From Candidatus Chromulinivoraceae bacterium (GTDB lineage Bacteria > Patescibacteriota > Saccharimonadia > Saccharimonadales > Saccharimonadaceae), in contig DATIJL010000018.1 of NCBI GenBank assembly GCA_035478595.1, positions 1 to 64,000 of the forward strand: a DNA stretch of 64,000 bases. Reading direction: 5' to 3'. Below are positions 32,870 to 42,929 of the stretch, in pieces (position 1 is the stretch's first letter; every line of letters starts with the position of its first letter). The notes below the pieces were generated by a model. That model did not search any database, was not told where the DNA came from, and was given only the letters and a program-made list of their open reading frames with translations. The position numbers and the translations under genes are program-made.

Positions 32870-33049
32870 ATGTCGCTACGGATACCGAAATTGAACGTTT
32901 CACCCAATATCATTAATGAAATAGGTCGACACGTATCCTGTTCTATGCGAGAAGAAAGACAGAGTAAGGTAGACGCCTTTGCAGTAATGCTGAAGGCAGG
33001 AGAACGATCATTCGTAGGTCTGATACCATCGCGGGCACTGCCCAGATGA
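32870..33049 (+). CDS. Possible 59-aa leader ORF overlapping the LysM-CHAP start
   Basis: The frame runs from ATG 32870 to TGA 33047-33049. Its stop overlaps the hydrolase ATG by ATGA, the same coupling seen at four other junctions here. The product is basic and soluble (MSLRIPKLNVSPNIINEIG; QSKVDAFAVMLKAGERSF). There is no Shine-Dalgarno site before it and none before the hydrolase, so translation of the hydrolase may depend on this frame. It may also be chance reading through a regulatory leader. ATG 32945 is an alternative shorter start. Confidence 0.4.
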   Translation: MSLRIPKLNVSPNIINEIGRHVSCSMREERQSKVDAFAVMLKAGERSFVGLIPSRALPR

Positions 33050-34194
33050 CAACTGCTGAACTTAAGCAACAGGTGTTTGCTCGTCGTCAAAAGACATCGC
33101 GCGGACACAAATTAGGACCTAAATCAACGACGATAGCCGCTTATGCGGGCGTTTTCTTGCTGATTATGTCGATGGTTGCAATCGGTTACCAACCTCCACA
33201 GAAGATGGATAGTGTCGCCAATGCTGCAACTCCTACGACAACAACACAAACCACGACAACGACTCAGCCTTCGGTTGACCAGTTAGTGGCTACGAATATC
33301 GCGGCGGACATCGCCGAACGTGCTAACTTGCCAATTGCAACAAACGTAGCAAACCTTTCCGTATCACTTGCAGCAGAGCACCAGCTCTCACAAAACAGTG
33401 ATAACGTTATTAGTAAGCCGCAAATCGTGCAGCCAACGGCTGATAGCCGTACCGTGCAACACTATACGTCACAGGCGGGCGACACAGCTCAAACTGTGGC
33501 TCTTAAGTATGGTATTTCACCCGATACGATCAAATGGGCTAATAACCTTGCAACGGACGCCATTAACGCTGGTACTAATTTAACAATTCCTCCGACAGAC
33601 GGTATTATTTATACCGTTAAGGACGGTGATACAGTTCAGAGTATTGCCGCTAAATACCAGGCAAACCCTGATCGTGTTGTGTCATTTAATGACCTTGAGC
33701 TTTCTGGTATTGCTACGGGTAAGACGATTATTATTCCTGGAGGTGTATTACCTACGGACGAGCGCCCTGGTTATGTTGCGCCAAGCAAGGCAAGCAGTTA
33801 CGGTGCATACAGTGGTGGCTACTCAACAGTCGACGCACAGATTGCCCGTGCTTCGGCGGGTAACCGCTATGCCTTCGGTAACTGTACCTGGTATGCCTAC
33901 GAGCGTCGTGCGCAGCTTGGTAGTCCTGTTGGAAGTTTCTGGGGTAACGCCGCGACCTGGGCTGTCTATGCACGTGCAGCTGGTTACCGTGTAGACAATA
34001 CACCTGAAGTCGGTGCGGTTGCGCAGTGGAACGCTTATCAAGGTGGTGCGGGTTATGCTGGTCACGTTGCAATTGTTGAATCTGTTAACGGTGATGGAAG
34101 TATTACAGTGAGTGAGATGAACTATCTCTATAACTTTAACCGTGTCACGAGTCGTACAATTCCTGCTGGTTCTGTCTCAAATTACATCCATTAG
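33046..34194 (+). CDS. LysM-CHAP peptidoglycan hydrolase
   Basis: A 382-residue exported enzyme. A hydrophobic segment at residues 25-46 serves as signal or anchor. A Thr/Gln linker follows. Two LysM domains bind peptidoglycan (about 138-182, HYTSQAGDTAQTVALKYG; about 187-233, IYTVKDGDTVQSIAAKYQ). The CHAP domain covers about 275-382, with catalytic Cys in GNCTWYAYERR and His in GYAGHVAIVESV. CHAP enzymes cut the peptide part of the wall. It has no Shine-Dalgarno site and a long structured leader, unlike neighbouring genes. Confidence 0.92.
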   Translation: MTTAELKQQVFARRQKTSRGHKLGPKSTTIAAYAGVFLLIMSMVAIGYQPPQKMDSVANAATPTTTTQTTTTTQPSVDQLVATNIAADIAERANLPIATNVANLSVSLAAEHQLSQNSDNVISKPQIVQPTADSRTVQHYTSQAGDTAQTVALKYGISPDTIKWANNLATDAINAGTNLTIPPTDGIIYTVKDGDTVQSIAAKYQANPDRVVSFNDLELSGIATGKTIIIPGGVLPTDERPGYVAPSKASSYGAYSGGYSTVDAQIARASAGNRYAFGNCTWYAYERRAQLGSPVGSFWGNAATWAVYARAAGYRVDNTPEVGAVAQWNAYQGGAGYAGHVAIVESVNGDGSITVSEMNYLYNFNRVTSRTIPAGSVSNYIH

Positions 34195-34249
34195 AAATAA
34201 GAACTTTATTGGAACATAATCTCCCCTATTTTTCCAGGGGATATTTTGG

Positions 34250-34255
34250 TATAAT
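34250..34255 (+). promoter_or_regulatory. -10 box of obg
   Basis: TATAAT ends eight bases before ATG 34264; leaderless transcript predicted. Confidence 0.55.
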
Positions 34256-34263
34256 GTAATGAA

Positions 34264-35550
34264 ATGTTTATCGATACGGCTAAAGTTTTTATTCAAGCAG
34301 GCAAGGGCGGCAACGGCGCCGTTAGTTTTCGTCATGAAATCTACGTAGATAAGGGTGGTCCTGACGGTGGTAACGGTGGTAAAGGTGGGGACGTTATATT
34401 TGAGGCGACTGAAAACCTCAACACATTACTCGACTTTCGTTATAAGCCGGAGCTCAAGGCTGCATCCGGTACAAATGGCAGCAAATCTAATCGTTATGGT
34501 AGATCTGGCGAAGACTTGATCGTCAAAGTACCTATGGGCACAATCGTTCGCCATAATGGTGAGGTTATTGCCGATCTTACAAAGAATGGTCAGCAGCAAG
34601 TGATTGCAAAGGGTGGTGACGGTGGATTTGGTAATGCACACTTTAAATCATCTGTTCGCCAAACGCCTAAAATGGCTGAACTCGGTGAACTCGGTGATAC
34701 GTTTGAGGCTGAGCTTGAGCTCAAACTATTAGCCGATGTTGGTCTTATCGGTTTTCCGAATGCAGGTAAGTCTACCTTTTTATCTGTGGTGAGCAATGCG
34801 CGCCCAGAAATCGCTAACTACGCCTTTACGACGCTAACACCAAACCTAGGAGTTGCTGATATTGACGATGGTAGTTTACTAATTGCCGATATACCTGGTC
34901 TTATTGAGGGTGCAAGTGAAGGCAAGGGACTCGGCGACGCTTTCCTACGTCACGTCGAACGAACGGCCGTTCTCCTTCATCTTATCGATGCCTATACGGA
35001 TGATGTGGCTGCGGCTTACCAGACTATTCGCAAAGAGCTTTCAAACTACAGTGAGGAACTGACTAGGCGTCCCGAGGTCATTGCCTTAACTAAGATCGAA
35101 GGTCTTGACGATGACATTATTCAAATGCAGTTAGATGCTATTAGAGGTGTTGCAGGCAAGAAGGCAGAGATCTTCGCAATTTCATCAACAGCACATAAGG
35201 GTTTAACAGAAGTTTTACGTGCACTTCGCATTAAGGTTCAGACGGCGCGTGATATCGAGCGTGAAATCGAGAGCGAAGAGACGGATCTACCCGTTATTAG
35301 CCTGAATAGTGAACAAGTTGCTGAAGCTTGGTCGGTAGAGAAAGACCACGAAACAGGTCACTATATCGTAAAGGGTGACAAAATCGAAAAGTTTGCAAGG
35401 CGTACGAACTTTGATAATTACGAGGGTGTTAACCGTCTACGTGATATTATGCAGCGCCTAGGTATTACCCATCAATTAACTCGTTCTGGTGCGGCTGGTG
35501 ATAGTCTAATAGAGATCGGTGGCACAACGTTTCCACTTGTTGAACAGTAA
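34264..35550 (+). CDS. obg: GTPase Obg
   Basis: A 428-residue ribosome-associated GTPase needed for 50S maturation and growth control. The glycine-rich Obg fold occupies residues 1-155 (GKGGNGAVSFRHE; GGPDGGNGGKGGDV). G-domain motifs: GFPNAGKSTFLS (G1), DIPGLIEGASEGKGLG (G3), ALTKIE (G4, unusual in lacking the usual Asn-Lys-x-Asp form), SSTA (G5). The C-terminal OCT-type domain (EAWSVEKDHETGHYIVKG) is present. Confidence 0.95.
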   Translation: MFIDTAKVFIQAGKGGNGAVSFRHEIYVDKGGPDGGNGGKGGDVIFEATENLNTLLDFRYKPELKAASGTNGSKSNRYGRSGEDLIVKVPMGTIVRHNGEVIADLTKNGQQQVIAKGGDGGFGNAHFKSSVRQTPKMAELGELGDTFEAELELKLLADVGLIGFPNAGKSTFLSVVSNARPEIANYAFTTLTPNLGVADIDDGSLLIADIPGLIEGASEGKGLGDAFLRHVERTAVLLHLIDAYTDDVAAAYQTIRKELSNYSEELTRRPEVIALTKIEGLDDDIIQMQLDAIRGVAGKKAEIFAISSTAHKGLTEVLRALRIKVQTARDIEREIESEETDLPVISLNSEQVAEAWSVEKDHETGHYIVKGDKIEKFARRTNFDNYEGVNRLRDIMQRLGITHQLTRSGAAGDSLIEIGGTTFPLVEQ

Positions 35551-35631
35551 AAAACAACCTCAGCTCGAGGAGTAGTTTCTACTGGATAAAACAAGATGGA
35601 CCAATTCAAACCACCAGTCTTGTCACTGATG

Positions 35632-36720
35632 TTATTTGGATATGGACGTGTTTGCTGAGCGGGATAATAATAAAGCTACAGGGATAGATAGGGCTGCCGC
35701 TGTTATCTTTGCAAGCATAACGCTACCAATCATCGCAGGATCGACACTCGCGACAAAACCTAGATGGTCCCCGATCAGGAAAGCACCACTTACCATAAAC
35801 GCACTATTTAAAACCTTGCCCCGTTCATCCATCTCTGCGAATGTATGAAGCATAGGAAGATTATTTACTGTGCTCGTTAATAATCCAGCCATGCTTGCAC
35901 CGTTTATTCCCATCCTTGCGCCGGCTTTTTGAAGTGGTTTTTCTGCCTTGAGTGTAAGTAACTTTACGAGAGGGAAAGCGCCCATAAGAACGATAGATAT
36001 AACACCAACAATTTTTATCCCAGAAACAAGTGGCTCCATACTAGAAAGGAGCGTCTTTCCAGTAAGCAGCTGTACTGATGCGATAATCAGTCCTATTACA
36101 CTTAGTATGACGATGCATTCCCCTAAGTATTTAGCAGCCTTCATGGTATGACGAGAGAAGAAATGGAGAGATAAAGCGATAACAAGCGATAGCGTGACAA
36201 GAGGTATACTGTTCGGCAGTAGTTCCTTAAGGGGAAAGCCGGCGACAACACCACCAACAAACGCCCCGACTGGAATCGTAATAAGACCAGCGAGCAGACC
36301 CTTAAGTAGGAATGAGTGGTCATTCTTATGGACAACGTTGAGCGCAACCGGTATTGAAAATACGAGTGTTGCACCAAGCATTGAGGCAACCATTAGGCCG
36401 GAAAAAGCAGCCGATGTAGGCGTAAGCGCGAGTGATTTCGCAATAGGGTATCCACCCATATCAACCCCTAGGAAACCGGCAGCCATAGACGGATCTGCCC
36501 CCACTACCCTCAAAACCGGAACTGCGATAGGTCGTATAATCGTACTCAAGATTGGTGCGAGACTAATAATTCCAAGCATAGCTAAGGCGAGTGGGCCGAA
36601 TGTTTTCAGTCCATTCTCAAATTCTTCTCCAAGACCAAACTTGTTGCCAAGACAATAGTCAATTCCGCCTATAACAATGCCGATACTTAATATGCCAAGA
36701 ACGATGGTGTTTATATCCAT
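35632..36720 (-). CDS. eutH: EutH-family ethanolamine transporter
   Basis: A 362-residue membrane protein with about ten hydrophobic spans. Stretches typical of EutH: MDINTIVLGILSIGIVIGGI, GVDMGGYPIAKSLA, SGLMVASMLGATLVFSIPV, GLLTSTVNNLPMLHTFAEM, GDHLGFVA. EutH moves ethanolamine across the membrane in ethanolamine-using bacteria. No other eut gene is present here. It is divergent from a PLP decarboxylase whose relatives make ethanolamine or histamine, so its direction could be export or exchange. ATG 36720 is chosen over an ATG six codons upstream. Confidence 0.88.
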   Translation of the reverse strand: MDINTIVLGILSIGIVIGGIDYCLGNKFGLGEEFENGLKTFGPLALAMLGIISLAPILSTIIRPIAVPVLRVVGADPSMAAGFLGVDMGGYPIAKSLALTPTSAAFSGLMVASMLGATLVFSIPVALNVVHKNDHSFLLKGLLAGLITIPVGAFVGGVVAGFPLKELLPNSIPLVTLSLVIALSLHFFSRHTMKAAKYLGECIVILSVIGLIIASVQLLTGKTLLSSMEPLVSGIKIVGVISIVLMGAFPLVKLLTLKAEKPLQKAGARMGINGASMAGLLTSTVNNLPMLHTFAEMDERGKVLNSAFMVSGAFLIGDHLGFVASVDPAMIGSVMLAKITAAALSIPVALLLSRSANTSISK

Positions 36721-36826
36721 AGCTTTTAGATTATACATCAGGATTCAGCCTAATGACGATAATTTTTTGTTATAAAAAGCCGGAAAAATCTGGACAGGTG
36801 TATAGCAGGTGTAATAAAATTTTCTA

Positions 36827-37966
36827 ATGAGTAAAAACATAAACATTATACAAGACCGCATTACAAAATATAAGGAGCTCATCAATGAACGTGCCTCAAA
36901 CCTGATGGGGTATCCAGAAAGTGGGTACTTTGACTATGCTCCACTTCGTGACTTTATGGACTATAATATTGATAACCTAGGTGATCCATATTCTGACCTT
37001 CTCTATGGTGTGAACTCCTGCGAATTTGAGAAGGAAGTGATTTCTTATTTCTCTAACATGTACGATCTCAAGGATAACGAATCCTGGGGATATGTTACAT
37101 CTTCTGGTACGGAGGGTAACCTGTACGGACTCTTCTTAGGCCGTGAATTACATCAGGAAGCGATTCTATACTATTCGGCTGATGCCCATTATTCCATTGC
37201 CAAAGCAGGACGATTACTCCGTATACCTATGCAAGTTATCCCTTCTTTGACAAACGGTGAGATTGACTACGAAGCCTTGCACCACGCCATCGATTTAAAC
37301 CCTGGCAAGCCAGCCATAGTAGTTGCAACGCTAGGTACGACATTTACAGGCGCCATTGATAACGTCGACAAAATTGCAGCTATTTTTGAGGAAAATAACC
37401 GTACGGACTTCTATATACATTGCGATGCTGCATTATCTGGTATGATGCTTCCTTTCATGAAAGAAATGGGCGCACCGCAGATCAGCTTCGATAAACCGAT
37501 CGGCAGCGTATCAGTGTCTGGGCATAAGTTTATTGGTGCACCGTATCCATGTGGCATTGTCGTTGCGCGCAAAGAACATGTCGAACGTATCCAGACGGCG
37601 ATTGAATACATAGGTGCATTAGATAGCACTATCGGCGGTTCCCGTAACGGTCAAGCGCCACTCTACTTGTGGTATGCAATAGAATCGCGTGGTCACGATA
37701 AAGGCTTCGAGAAAGAGGTAACGACAAGTCTAAAAATGGCCGATTATCTGTGTGAACGGCTAGGGTCTATTGGCTATCCGTATGATCGTAATCAATTCTC
37801 AAACACAGTTACCTTCAAAGAGCCGGCAGAGGATATTGTTCGAAAATGGCAATTAGCACGCGTTCGGGGCAAAGCACATATTATAACCGTACCTCATGCA
37901 AATAAACAAAAGATTGACGCATTTATTAGCGATCTTGAGGCATCTGCAAGAAGCGACGCAATTTAA
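36827..37966 (+). CDS. PLP-dependent histidine/serine decarboxylase family protein
   Basis: A 379-residue group II decarboxylase. It resembles Gram-negative histidine decarboxylase and plant serine decarboxylase along its length: NLMGYPESGYFDY, SCEFEKEVISYFSNMY, WGYVTSSGTEGNLYG, YYSADAHYSIAKAGRLL (His stacking on PLP), GTTFTGAIDNVDKI, HCDAALSGMMLPF (Asp), SVSGHKFIGAPYPCG (PLP Lys), GSRNGQAPLYLW. Substrate cannot be settled from motifs. Serine would give ethanolamine, matching the neighbouring EutH; histidine would give histamine. A TAAAAT box (36815-36820) lies six bases before the ATG. Confidence 0.9.
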   Translation: MSKNINIIQDRITKYKELINERASNLMGYPESGYFDYAPLRDFMDYNIDNLGDPYSDLLYGVNSCEFEKEVISYFSNMYDLKDNESWGYVTSSGTEGNLYGLFLGRELHQEAILYYSADAHYSIAKAGRLLRIPMQVIPSLTNGEIDYEALHHAIDLNPGKPAIVVATLGTTFTGAIDNVDKIAAIFEENNRTDFYIHCDAALSGMMLPFMKEMGAPQISFDKPIGSVSVSGHKFIGAPYPCGIVVARKEHVERIQTAIEYIGALDSTIGGSRNGQAPLYLWYAIESRGHDKGFEKEVTTSLKMADYLCERLGSIGYPYDRNQFSNTVTFKEPAEDIVRKWQLARVRGKAHIITVPHANKQKIDAFISDLEASARSDAI

Positions 37967-38008
37967 AAATGTAAGCCCAACTAGGCCAGCACCATAGCAG
38001 TTTACACG

Positions 38009-38036
38009 AAAACACACCCTAGAAGGTGTGTTTTTT
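38009..38036 (+). terminator. Terminator of the decarboxylase gene
   Basis: AACACACC (38011-38018) pairs with GGTGTGTT (38025-38032), the stem is extended by A-T pairs, and a T-run follows. Confidence 0.85.
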
Positions 38037-38052
38037 GTTATGCTAGATATAT

Positions 38053-39489
38053 ATGCCAAAGACTTTTTTCTTTTATGACCTAGAGACAAGCGGTCTTGAT
38101 GTACGCCAAGATAAGATTATGCAGTTCGCAGGAATGCGTACAACACTTGATTTAGAGCCGGTGGGTGAGCCGTTCAACATGCTCGTAAAATTGAGCGACG
38201 ATACGCTGCCAAGCCCAGAGGCATTAATGGTAACTGGCATTACCCCGCAAGAGACGCAGGCTGATGGATACACCGAGACAGAGTTTGCGCAGCTGATTAT
38301 AGATGAGGTATTCACGCCGGATACGATAACGATAGGATTTAACAATATTCGCTTCGATGATGAATTTATCCGTTATCATTTGTGGCGTAACTTTCGTGAT
38401 CCGTATGAGTGGTGCTGGAAGGATGGGCGGTCACGCTGGGACCTGCTTGATGTCGTGCGTATGACTCGCGCTCTCAGGCCTGAAGGCATCAAATGGCCAG
38501 TGGCGGACGGTAAGGCGACAAACCGCTTAGAGCTTCTGACTAAAGAGAACGGAATTGATCACTTTAAGGCTCACGATGCTATGAGTGACGTTGAAGCTTT
38601 AATTGCGGTAACGAAGCTTATCAAGGAGAAGCAGCCGCAGCTTTATCAATATTTGTTCGATATGCGTGATAAGAACAAGATCAAACAGCTCGTTAACTTA
38701 GAGGACAAGAAGCCGTTTGTCTATACGAGTGGTCGTTACGATAGCACCTATCATAAAACGACCGTGGCTTTTCCATTAACCAGCGGCAAGAATGGGAATG
38801 TAGTGGTATATGATCTTCGTCACGACCCCACACCGTTTATCGATTTGAGCGTTGAGGAACTAAAAAAGAAGCTCTATGCACCATGGGAAGAGCGCCAAAA
38901 AGAAGGCTTTGTAGCACTTCCAGTAAAAGAGCTGCAGTATAATCGAGCACCGACAGTGGCACCGCTAGGTGTCCTTGAGCAAGAGGATGGCTGGAATAGG
39001 ATTCAGCTAACAAAAGATGTGATTGAGCAACATAAAACGGCGTTACTACGGGCGCCACATTTTGCCGAGAACATACGGTCTATTTTTGAAACAAAGGGCG
39101 ATTTTAAAAAATCTACCGATCCAGAAGCGTTGTTATATGATGGCTTTGTAGGCGATAGGGATCGACTGCGAATTGAAACAGTTCGCAATGCGGATGAGCG
39201 AACATTGGCAGATTTTCACCCCGATTTTGTCGATGAGCGACTAGCTCCACTCTTACTCCACTATAAAGCGCGAAACTATCCACAGAGTCTTAGTCAGGAT
39301 GAGGCTTCTGAATGGGAAGCATGGCGTGGTAAACGAATAAACGAAAAAATACCTCGTTTCATGGCGTCACTTCAGGCTATGGCTACGCGTCATCCAGATG
39401 AGAATAAGCAATTTGTGCTTCAAGAACTTCAGCTGTGGGCGGAAAGTATCGTTCCGAGCGATTTGTCTAGCCAAGAGAGCGAGAACTAG
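38053..39489 (+). CDS. sbcB: Exodeoxyribonuclease I (SbcB-like)
   Basis: A 478-residue 3'-5' single-strand DNA exonuclease. DEDD catalytic residues are visible: FFFYDLETSGLDV (Asp/Glu), GFNNIRFDDEFIRYHLW (Asp), and HDAMSDVEALIAVTKL (His/Asp). SH3-like and C-terminal helical domains follow (residues about 200-460), giving near full length. It acts in recombination and mismatch repair. The start lies eight bases after TATGCT at 38039-38044. The 3' end overlaps the opposing small gene by four bases. Confidence 0.93.
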   Translation: MPKTFFFYDLETSGLDVRQDKIMQFAGMRTTLDLEPVGEPFNMLVKLSDDTLPSPEALMVTGITPQETQADGYTETEFAQLIIDEVFTPDTITIGFNNIRFDDEFIRYHLWRNFRDPYEWCWKDGRSRWDLLDVVRMTRALRPEGIKWPVADGKATNRLELLTKENGIDHFKAHDAMSDVEALIAVTKLIKEKQPQLYQYLFDMRDKNKIKQLVNLEDKKPFVYTSGRYDSTYHKTTVAFPLTSGKNGNVVVYDLRHDPTPFIDLSVEELKKKLYAPWEERQKEGFVALPVKELQYNRAPTVAPLGVLEQEDGWNRIQLTKDVIEQHKTALLRAPHFAENIRSIFETKGDFKKSTDPEALLYDGFVGDRDRLRIETVRNADERTLADFHPDFVDERLAPLLLHYKARNYPQSLSQDEASEWEAWRGKRINEKIPRFMASLQAMATRHPDENKQFVLQELQLWAESIVPSDLSSQESEN

Positions 39490-39767
39490 AGCTGACTATA
39501 GCGACGACGAGGTAACTGTTTAACTGTTTTAGAAGTCTTCTTTTTAGGTGAAACCTTCGAGAAGGCGTCGAACGGAATAAGATTCAGTATCACAATCCAG
39601 GCGGCACTTGTCATGAGGAGTAGCATAAAGGTAGACGGCACGGCATATTTGGTGCCAGGTACAATGCCGGCTAGTACAAACAGGGCAAGTGAATCAAGCA
39701 TGCCGGACTCAAAAAGCACAACAACGAAGAGTATAACGAGAGCTACGATGATCAGTATTTTTTTCAT
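39486..39767 (-). CDS. Small two-span membrane protein
   Basis: A 93-residue protein with hydrophobic helices at about residues 3-36 and 46-65, followed by a basic tail (SPKKKTSKTVKQLPRRR). Both ends of the second helix fit a cytoplasmic C-terminus. The start follows a GAGGTGG-like site (reverse complement of CCACCTC at 39773-39779). I do not recognise the family. It is convergent with exonuclease I. Confidence 0.7.
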   Translation of the reverse strand: MKKILIIVALVILFVVVLFESGMLDSLALFVLAGIVPGTKYAVPSTFMLLLMTSAAWIVILNLIPFDAFSKVSPKKKTSKTVKQLPRRRYSQL

Positions 39768-39900
39768 GGTTCCACCTCTTACGAAACATTATTTTATACC
39801 AATATAGCATTGCGTCAAAGCTGTGCAAAGATAAGCGTTTTTGTTGGCTTCATAGAATTATCCAAAAGTCTATATCTGGCAAAAGAGGGTATTTTTATGC

Positions 39901-39906
39901 TATAAT
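39901..39906 (+). promoter_or_regulatory. -10 box of uvrA
   Basis: TATAAT ends eight bases before ATG 39915; leaderless transcript predicted. Confidence 0.55.
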
Positions 39907-39914
39907 TAAGTGCT

Positions 39915-42731
39915 ATGCCAGAGGTTATTCGTGTTACTGGTGCTCGCGAGCACAACCTAAAGAATATTAGTGTCGAAATTCCACGCGACAAACTAGTGGT
40001 TATTACTGGGCTCTCGGGCTCAGGTAAGTCGAGCCTTGCCTTTGATACTATTTACGCTGAGGGACAGCGTCGCTACGTGGAGAGTCTTTCTAGCTATGCT
40101 CGTCAGTTTCTTGGTATTATGGACAAACCTGATGTTGAGTCGATTGAAGGTCTAAGTCCAGCTATCTCAATTGACCAGAAATCTACCAGTCGAAACCCAC
40201 GTTCGACTGTAGCAACCGTTACTGAAATCTATGACTATTTGCGTCTTTTGTATGCGCGCATTGGCGTGCCACACTGTCCGATTTGTGGCAAAGAAGTGTC
40301 TCGTCGTACACCACAGGCAATTATCGATGAGGTCATGAAAATCGAAGAGGGCACTCGTCTTATGGTGCTTGCTCCGATTGTTAAAGAGAAAAAAGGTGAA
40401 TTTGCGCATATCCCTGAACAGTATCGGCGCCTTGGTTTTGCTCGTGCTCGTGTAGATGGTGTTGTGTACGCACTCGATGAATTTCCCGACCTTCAAAAGA
40501 GCTACAAACACAACATTGAAATCGTTGTTGACCGCATCTCTATGAGTGCGGATAGTGTTAGCCGTGTGACGCAATCGGTTGAACAGGCACTTGAGCTCGC
40601 CGACGGGGTCGTTGAGCTTTTGAATGCAGATAAAGACGAAACGGCTATTTTTAGTCAGCGTTATGCCTGCATTGATCACCCGAACGAAGAAATTCCAGAG
40701 CTCGAGCCACGACTTTTTAGCTTTAACGCTCCTCAAGGAGCCTGTCCTGTTTGTACTGGTCTGGGGTCTCGCTTGGAGGTTGATCCCGATTTAGTATTTA
40801 ACCCTAACCTTACGATCGCAGAAGGTGCTATTCGTCCGTATAATCGCGTTAATAGTGATGCGTGGTACATGAAACGTTTGGCAAAGGTAGGAGAGGCGCA
40901 TGGCTTTAGTCTACAGGTGCCTGTTAAACAACTGAAAAGTGAAGATCTGACTAAGATTCTTTATGGCACAGGTGCAGAAAAATACCGCGTTGACATCGGA
41001 GCTGGACGTCACTACGAATCTACATACGAAGGTGTTATCCCCAACCTCGAACGTCGTCATAAAGAAACCGACAGTGAATTTATGCGTAAAGACATAGAGC
41101 GCTTTATGCGTGAGCGTAAGTGCCATGCCTGTAACGGCAATCGTCTTAAACCAGTAGTGCTTGCCGTGACAGTTCACGGATTGAGTATTATGGACATGTG
41201 TAATATGGGAATCGATGAAGCGCTAGAACTTTTCCGTAACGTGCTTAAATTTACTGAACAAGAGCAGTTCATCGGTCACCAAATTGTTAAGGAAATTACC
41301 GAACGTCTTGGATTTATGAGCAATGTTGGTCTCAACTACTTAGAGCTAGCACGGGCTGCAAATACGCTTTCTGGCGGTGAAGCTCAGCGTATCCGTCTTG
41401 CAACGCAGATTGGCTCTGGCCTGCAGGGTGTACTGTATGTTCTGGATGAGCCATCAATCGGTCTACACCAGCGTGACAATGACCGACTTATTGCAACGCT
41501 TAAACGACTACGCGACCTAGGGAATACCGTACTTGTTGTTGAACACGATGAGGATACAATTCGTCAGGCAGACTATCTGCTTGATATCGGTCCAGGAGCT
41601 GGCGTTGCTGGTGGTGAAGTTGTTGCTGCCGGTACGCCGGAAGAAGTAGCAAAACAGAAAGACAGCATTACAGGGCGCTATCTTTCGGGTGCTGAAAAAA
41701 TTGATGTACCTAAAAAACGTCGTTCCATTGAAAAGGATCGCCAACTTATTATTCGAGGTGCACGTGAGAACAATCTCAAAAACATTGACGTCGCATTTCC
41801 ACTTGGCGTTATGACAGTTGTGAGTGGTGTAAGCGGTAGTGGTAAGTCTACGTTGGTGAACGATATTTTAGCCAAAGAGCTATCTGCTCGACTTCACCGT
41901 GCACAGACAGTGCCGGGTGCCCATGAGAACATTGAAGGCATTAAGCACCTTGATAAGGCAATCGTTATTGACCAATCGGCAATTGGTCGAACCCCACGCT
42001 CTAACCCGGCTACCTATACAGGCGTATTTACACCAATCCGCGAACTTTTTGCCGGTACACCGGAAGCTAACATCCGAGGCTATAAAGCCGGTCGTTTTAG
42101 CTTCAATGTTAAGGGTGGTCGTTGTGAGAACTGTCAGGGCGATGGTGTAATAAAAATTGAAATGCATTTTTTGCCAGATGTCTACGTAACCTGCGACGAG
42201 TGTAATGGAAAACGCTACAATCGTGAGGCTCTCGAGATTAAATACAAAGAAAAAACAATCAGCGATGTACTTGAAATGACAGTTGAGCAGTCTGCAGATT
42301 TCTTTAAGAATGTTCCATCAATTGCCCGGAAACTCGATACACTCGTAGATGTTGGTCTTGGTTATATTCGCCTAGGACAGCCGGCTACAACTTTTAGTGG
42401 TGGGGAAGCTCAACGCATTAAGCTTGCTACCGAACTCTCTCGACGTGCGACCGGTAAAACTCTCTACATTTTGGATGAGCCGACAACCGGCCTCCATAGT
42501 GCTGACGTAAAACGATTACTTGGGATTTTGCAGAAACTGATCGAGGGCGGCAACAGTATGGTTATTATCGAGCACAACCTTGACGTCGTTAAGTCTGCTG
42601 ATCACGTTATTGATATGGGTCCTGAAGGTGGCGCTGGCGGCGGCATTGTTGTTGCACAAGGTACCCCAGAGGACGTCAGCAAAGTCGCCGAGTCATTCAC
42701 TGGTCAATACCTAAAGACGTTACTGAAGTAG
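39915..42731 (+). CDS. uvrA: Excinuclease ABC subunit A
   Basis: A 938-residue DNA-damage sensor of nucleotide excision repair. Two ABC ATPase halves: Walker [11 protein letters not shown] and [10 protein letters not shown], signature [14 protein letters not shown] and [14 protein letters not shown], Walker [12 protein letters not shown] and [11 protein letters not shown]. Zinc-binding Cys pairs: [14 protein letters not shown] and CENCQGDG ... [10 protein letters not shown]. Length is normal. UvrC and UvrD are also in this window; UvrB must be elsewhere. Confidence 0.98.
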   Translation: MPEVIRVTGAREHNLKNISVEIPRDKLVVITGLSGSGKSSLAFDTIYAEGQRRYVESLSSYARQFLGIMDKPDVESIEGLSPAISIDQKSTSRNPRSTVATVTEIYDYLRLLYARIGVPHCPICGKEVSRRTPQAIIDEVMKIEEGTRLMVLAPIVKEKKGEFAHIPEQYRRLGFARARVDGVVYALDEFPDLQKSYKHNIEIVVDRISMSADSVSRVTQSVEQALELADGVVELLNADKDETAIFSQRYACIDHPNEEIPELEPRLFSFNAPQGACPVCTGLGSRLEVDPDLVFNPNLTIAEGAIRPYNRVNSDAWYMKRLAKVGEAHGFSLQVPVKQLKSEDLTKILYGTGAEKYRVDIGAGRHYESTYEGVIPNLERRHKETDSEFMRKDIERFMRERKCHACNGNRLKPVVLAVTVHGLSIMDMCNMGIDEALELFRNVLKFTEQEQFIGHQIVKEITERLGFMSNVGLNYLELARAANTLSGGEAQRIRLATQIGSGLQGVLYVLDEPSIGLHQRDNDRLIATLKRLRDLGNTVLVVEHDEDTIRQADYLLDIGPGAGVAGGEVVAAGTPEEVAKQKDSITGRYLSGAEKIDVPKKRRSIEKDRQLIIRGARENNLKNIDVAFPLGVMTVVSGVSGSGKSTLVNDILAKELSARLHRAQTVPGAHENIEGIKHLDKAIVIDQSAIGRTPRSNPATYTGVFTPIRELFAGTPEANIRGYKAGRFSFNVKGGRCENCQGDGVIKIEMHFLPDVYVTCDECNGKRYNREALEIKYKEKTISDVLEMTVEQSADFFKNVPSIARKLDTLVDVGLGYIRLGQPATTFSGGEAQRIKLATELSRRATGKTLYILDEPTTGLHSADVKRLLGILQKLIEGGNSMVIIEHNLDVVKSADHVIDMGPEGGAGGGIVVAQGTPEDVSKVAESFTGQYLKTLLK

Positions 42732-42929
42732 GAACTATGCAAACGGCGCAGCTGAACGGGGAGGTGCCCATATGGACTCAGGACTTCTTTTTATCATCAA
42801 TGAATTCCACAGAGTTTGAATCAAAGAGGCAGAGATAACATTACTTGCCACGTAACTGATGTACAGAAGAATATGAAAAACAGACCTCTCCCGCTACTTT
42901 ATGGTTGGAATATGTCGAGTTGGGATAGT

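Noticed and set aside
32782-33045. c-di-AMP (ydaO) riboswitch, T-box, RNase P RNA or tmRNA in the LysM-CHAP leader
   Set aside because: c-di-AMP switches precede wall-lytic genes in other bacteria, so I looked, but the conserved core strings of these RNAs are not present. Kept only as an unnamed structured leader.
42732-42929. Possible small gene between uvrA and the HAD gene
   Set aside because: The frames there have no ribosome-binding site or -10 box and an unconvincing composition; I see nothing that I can support.
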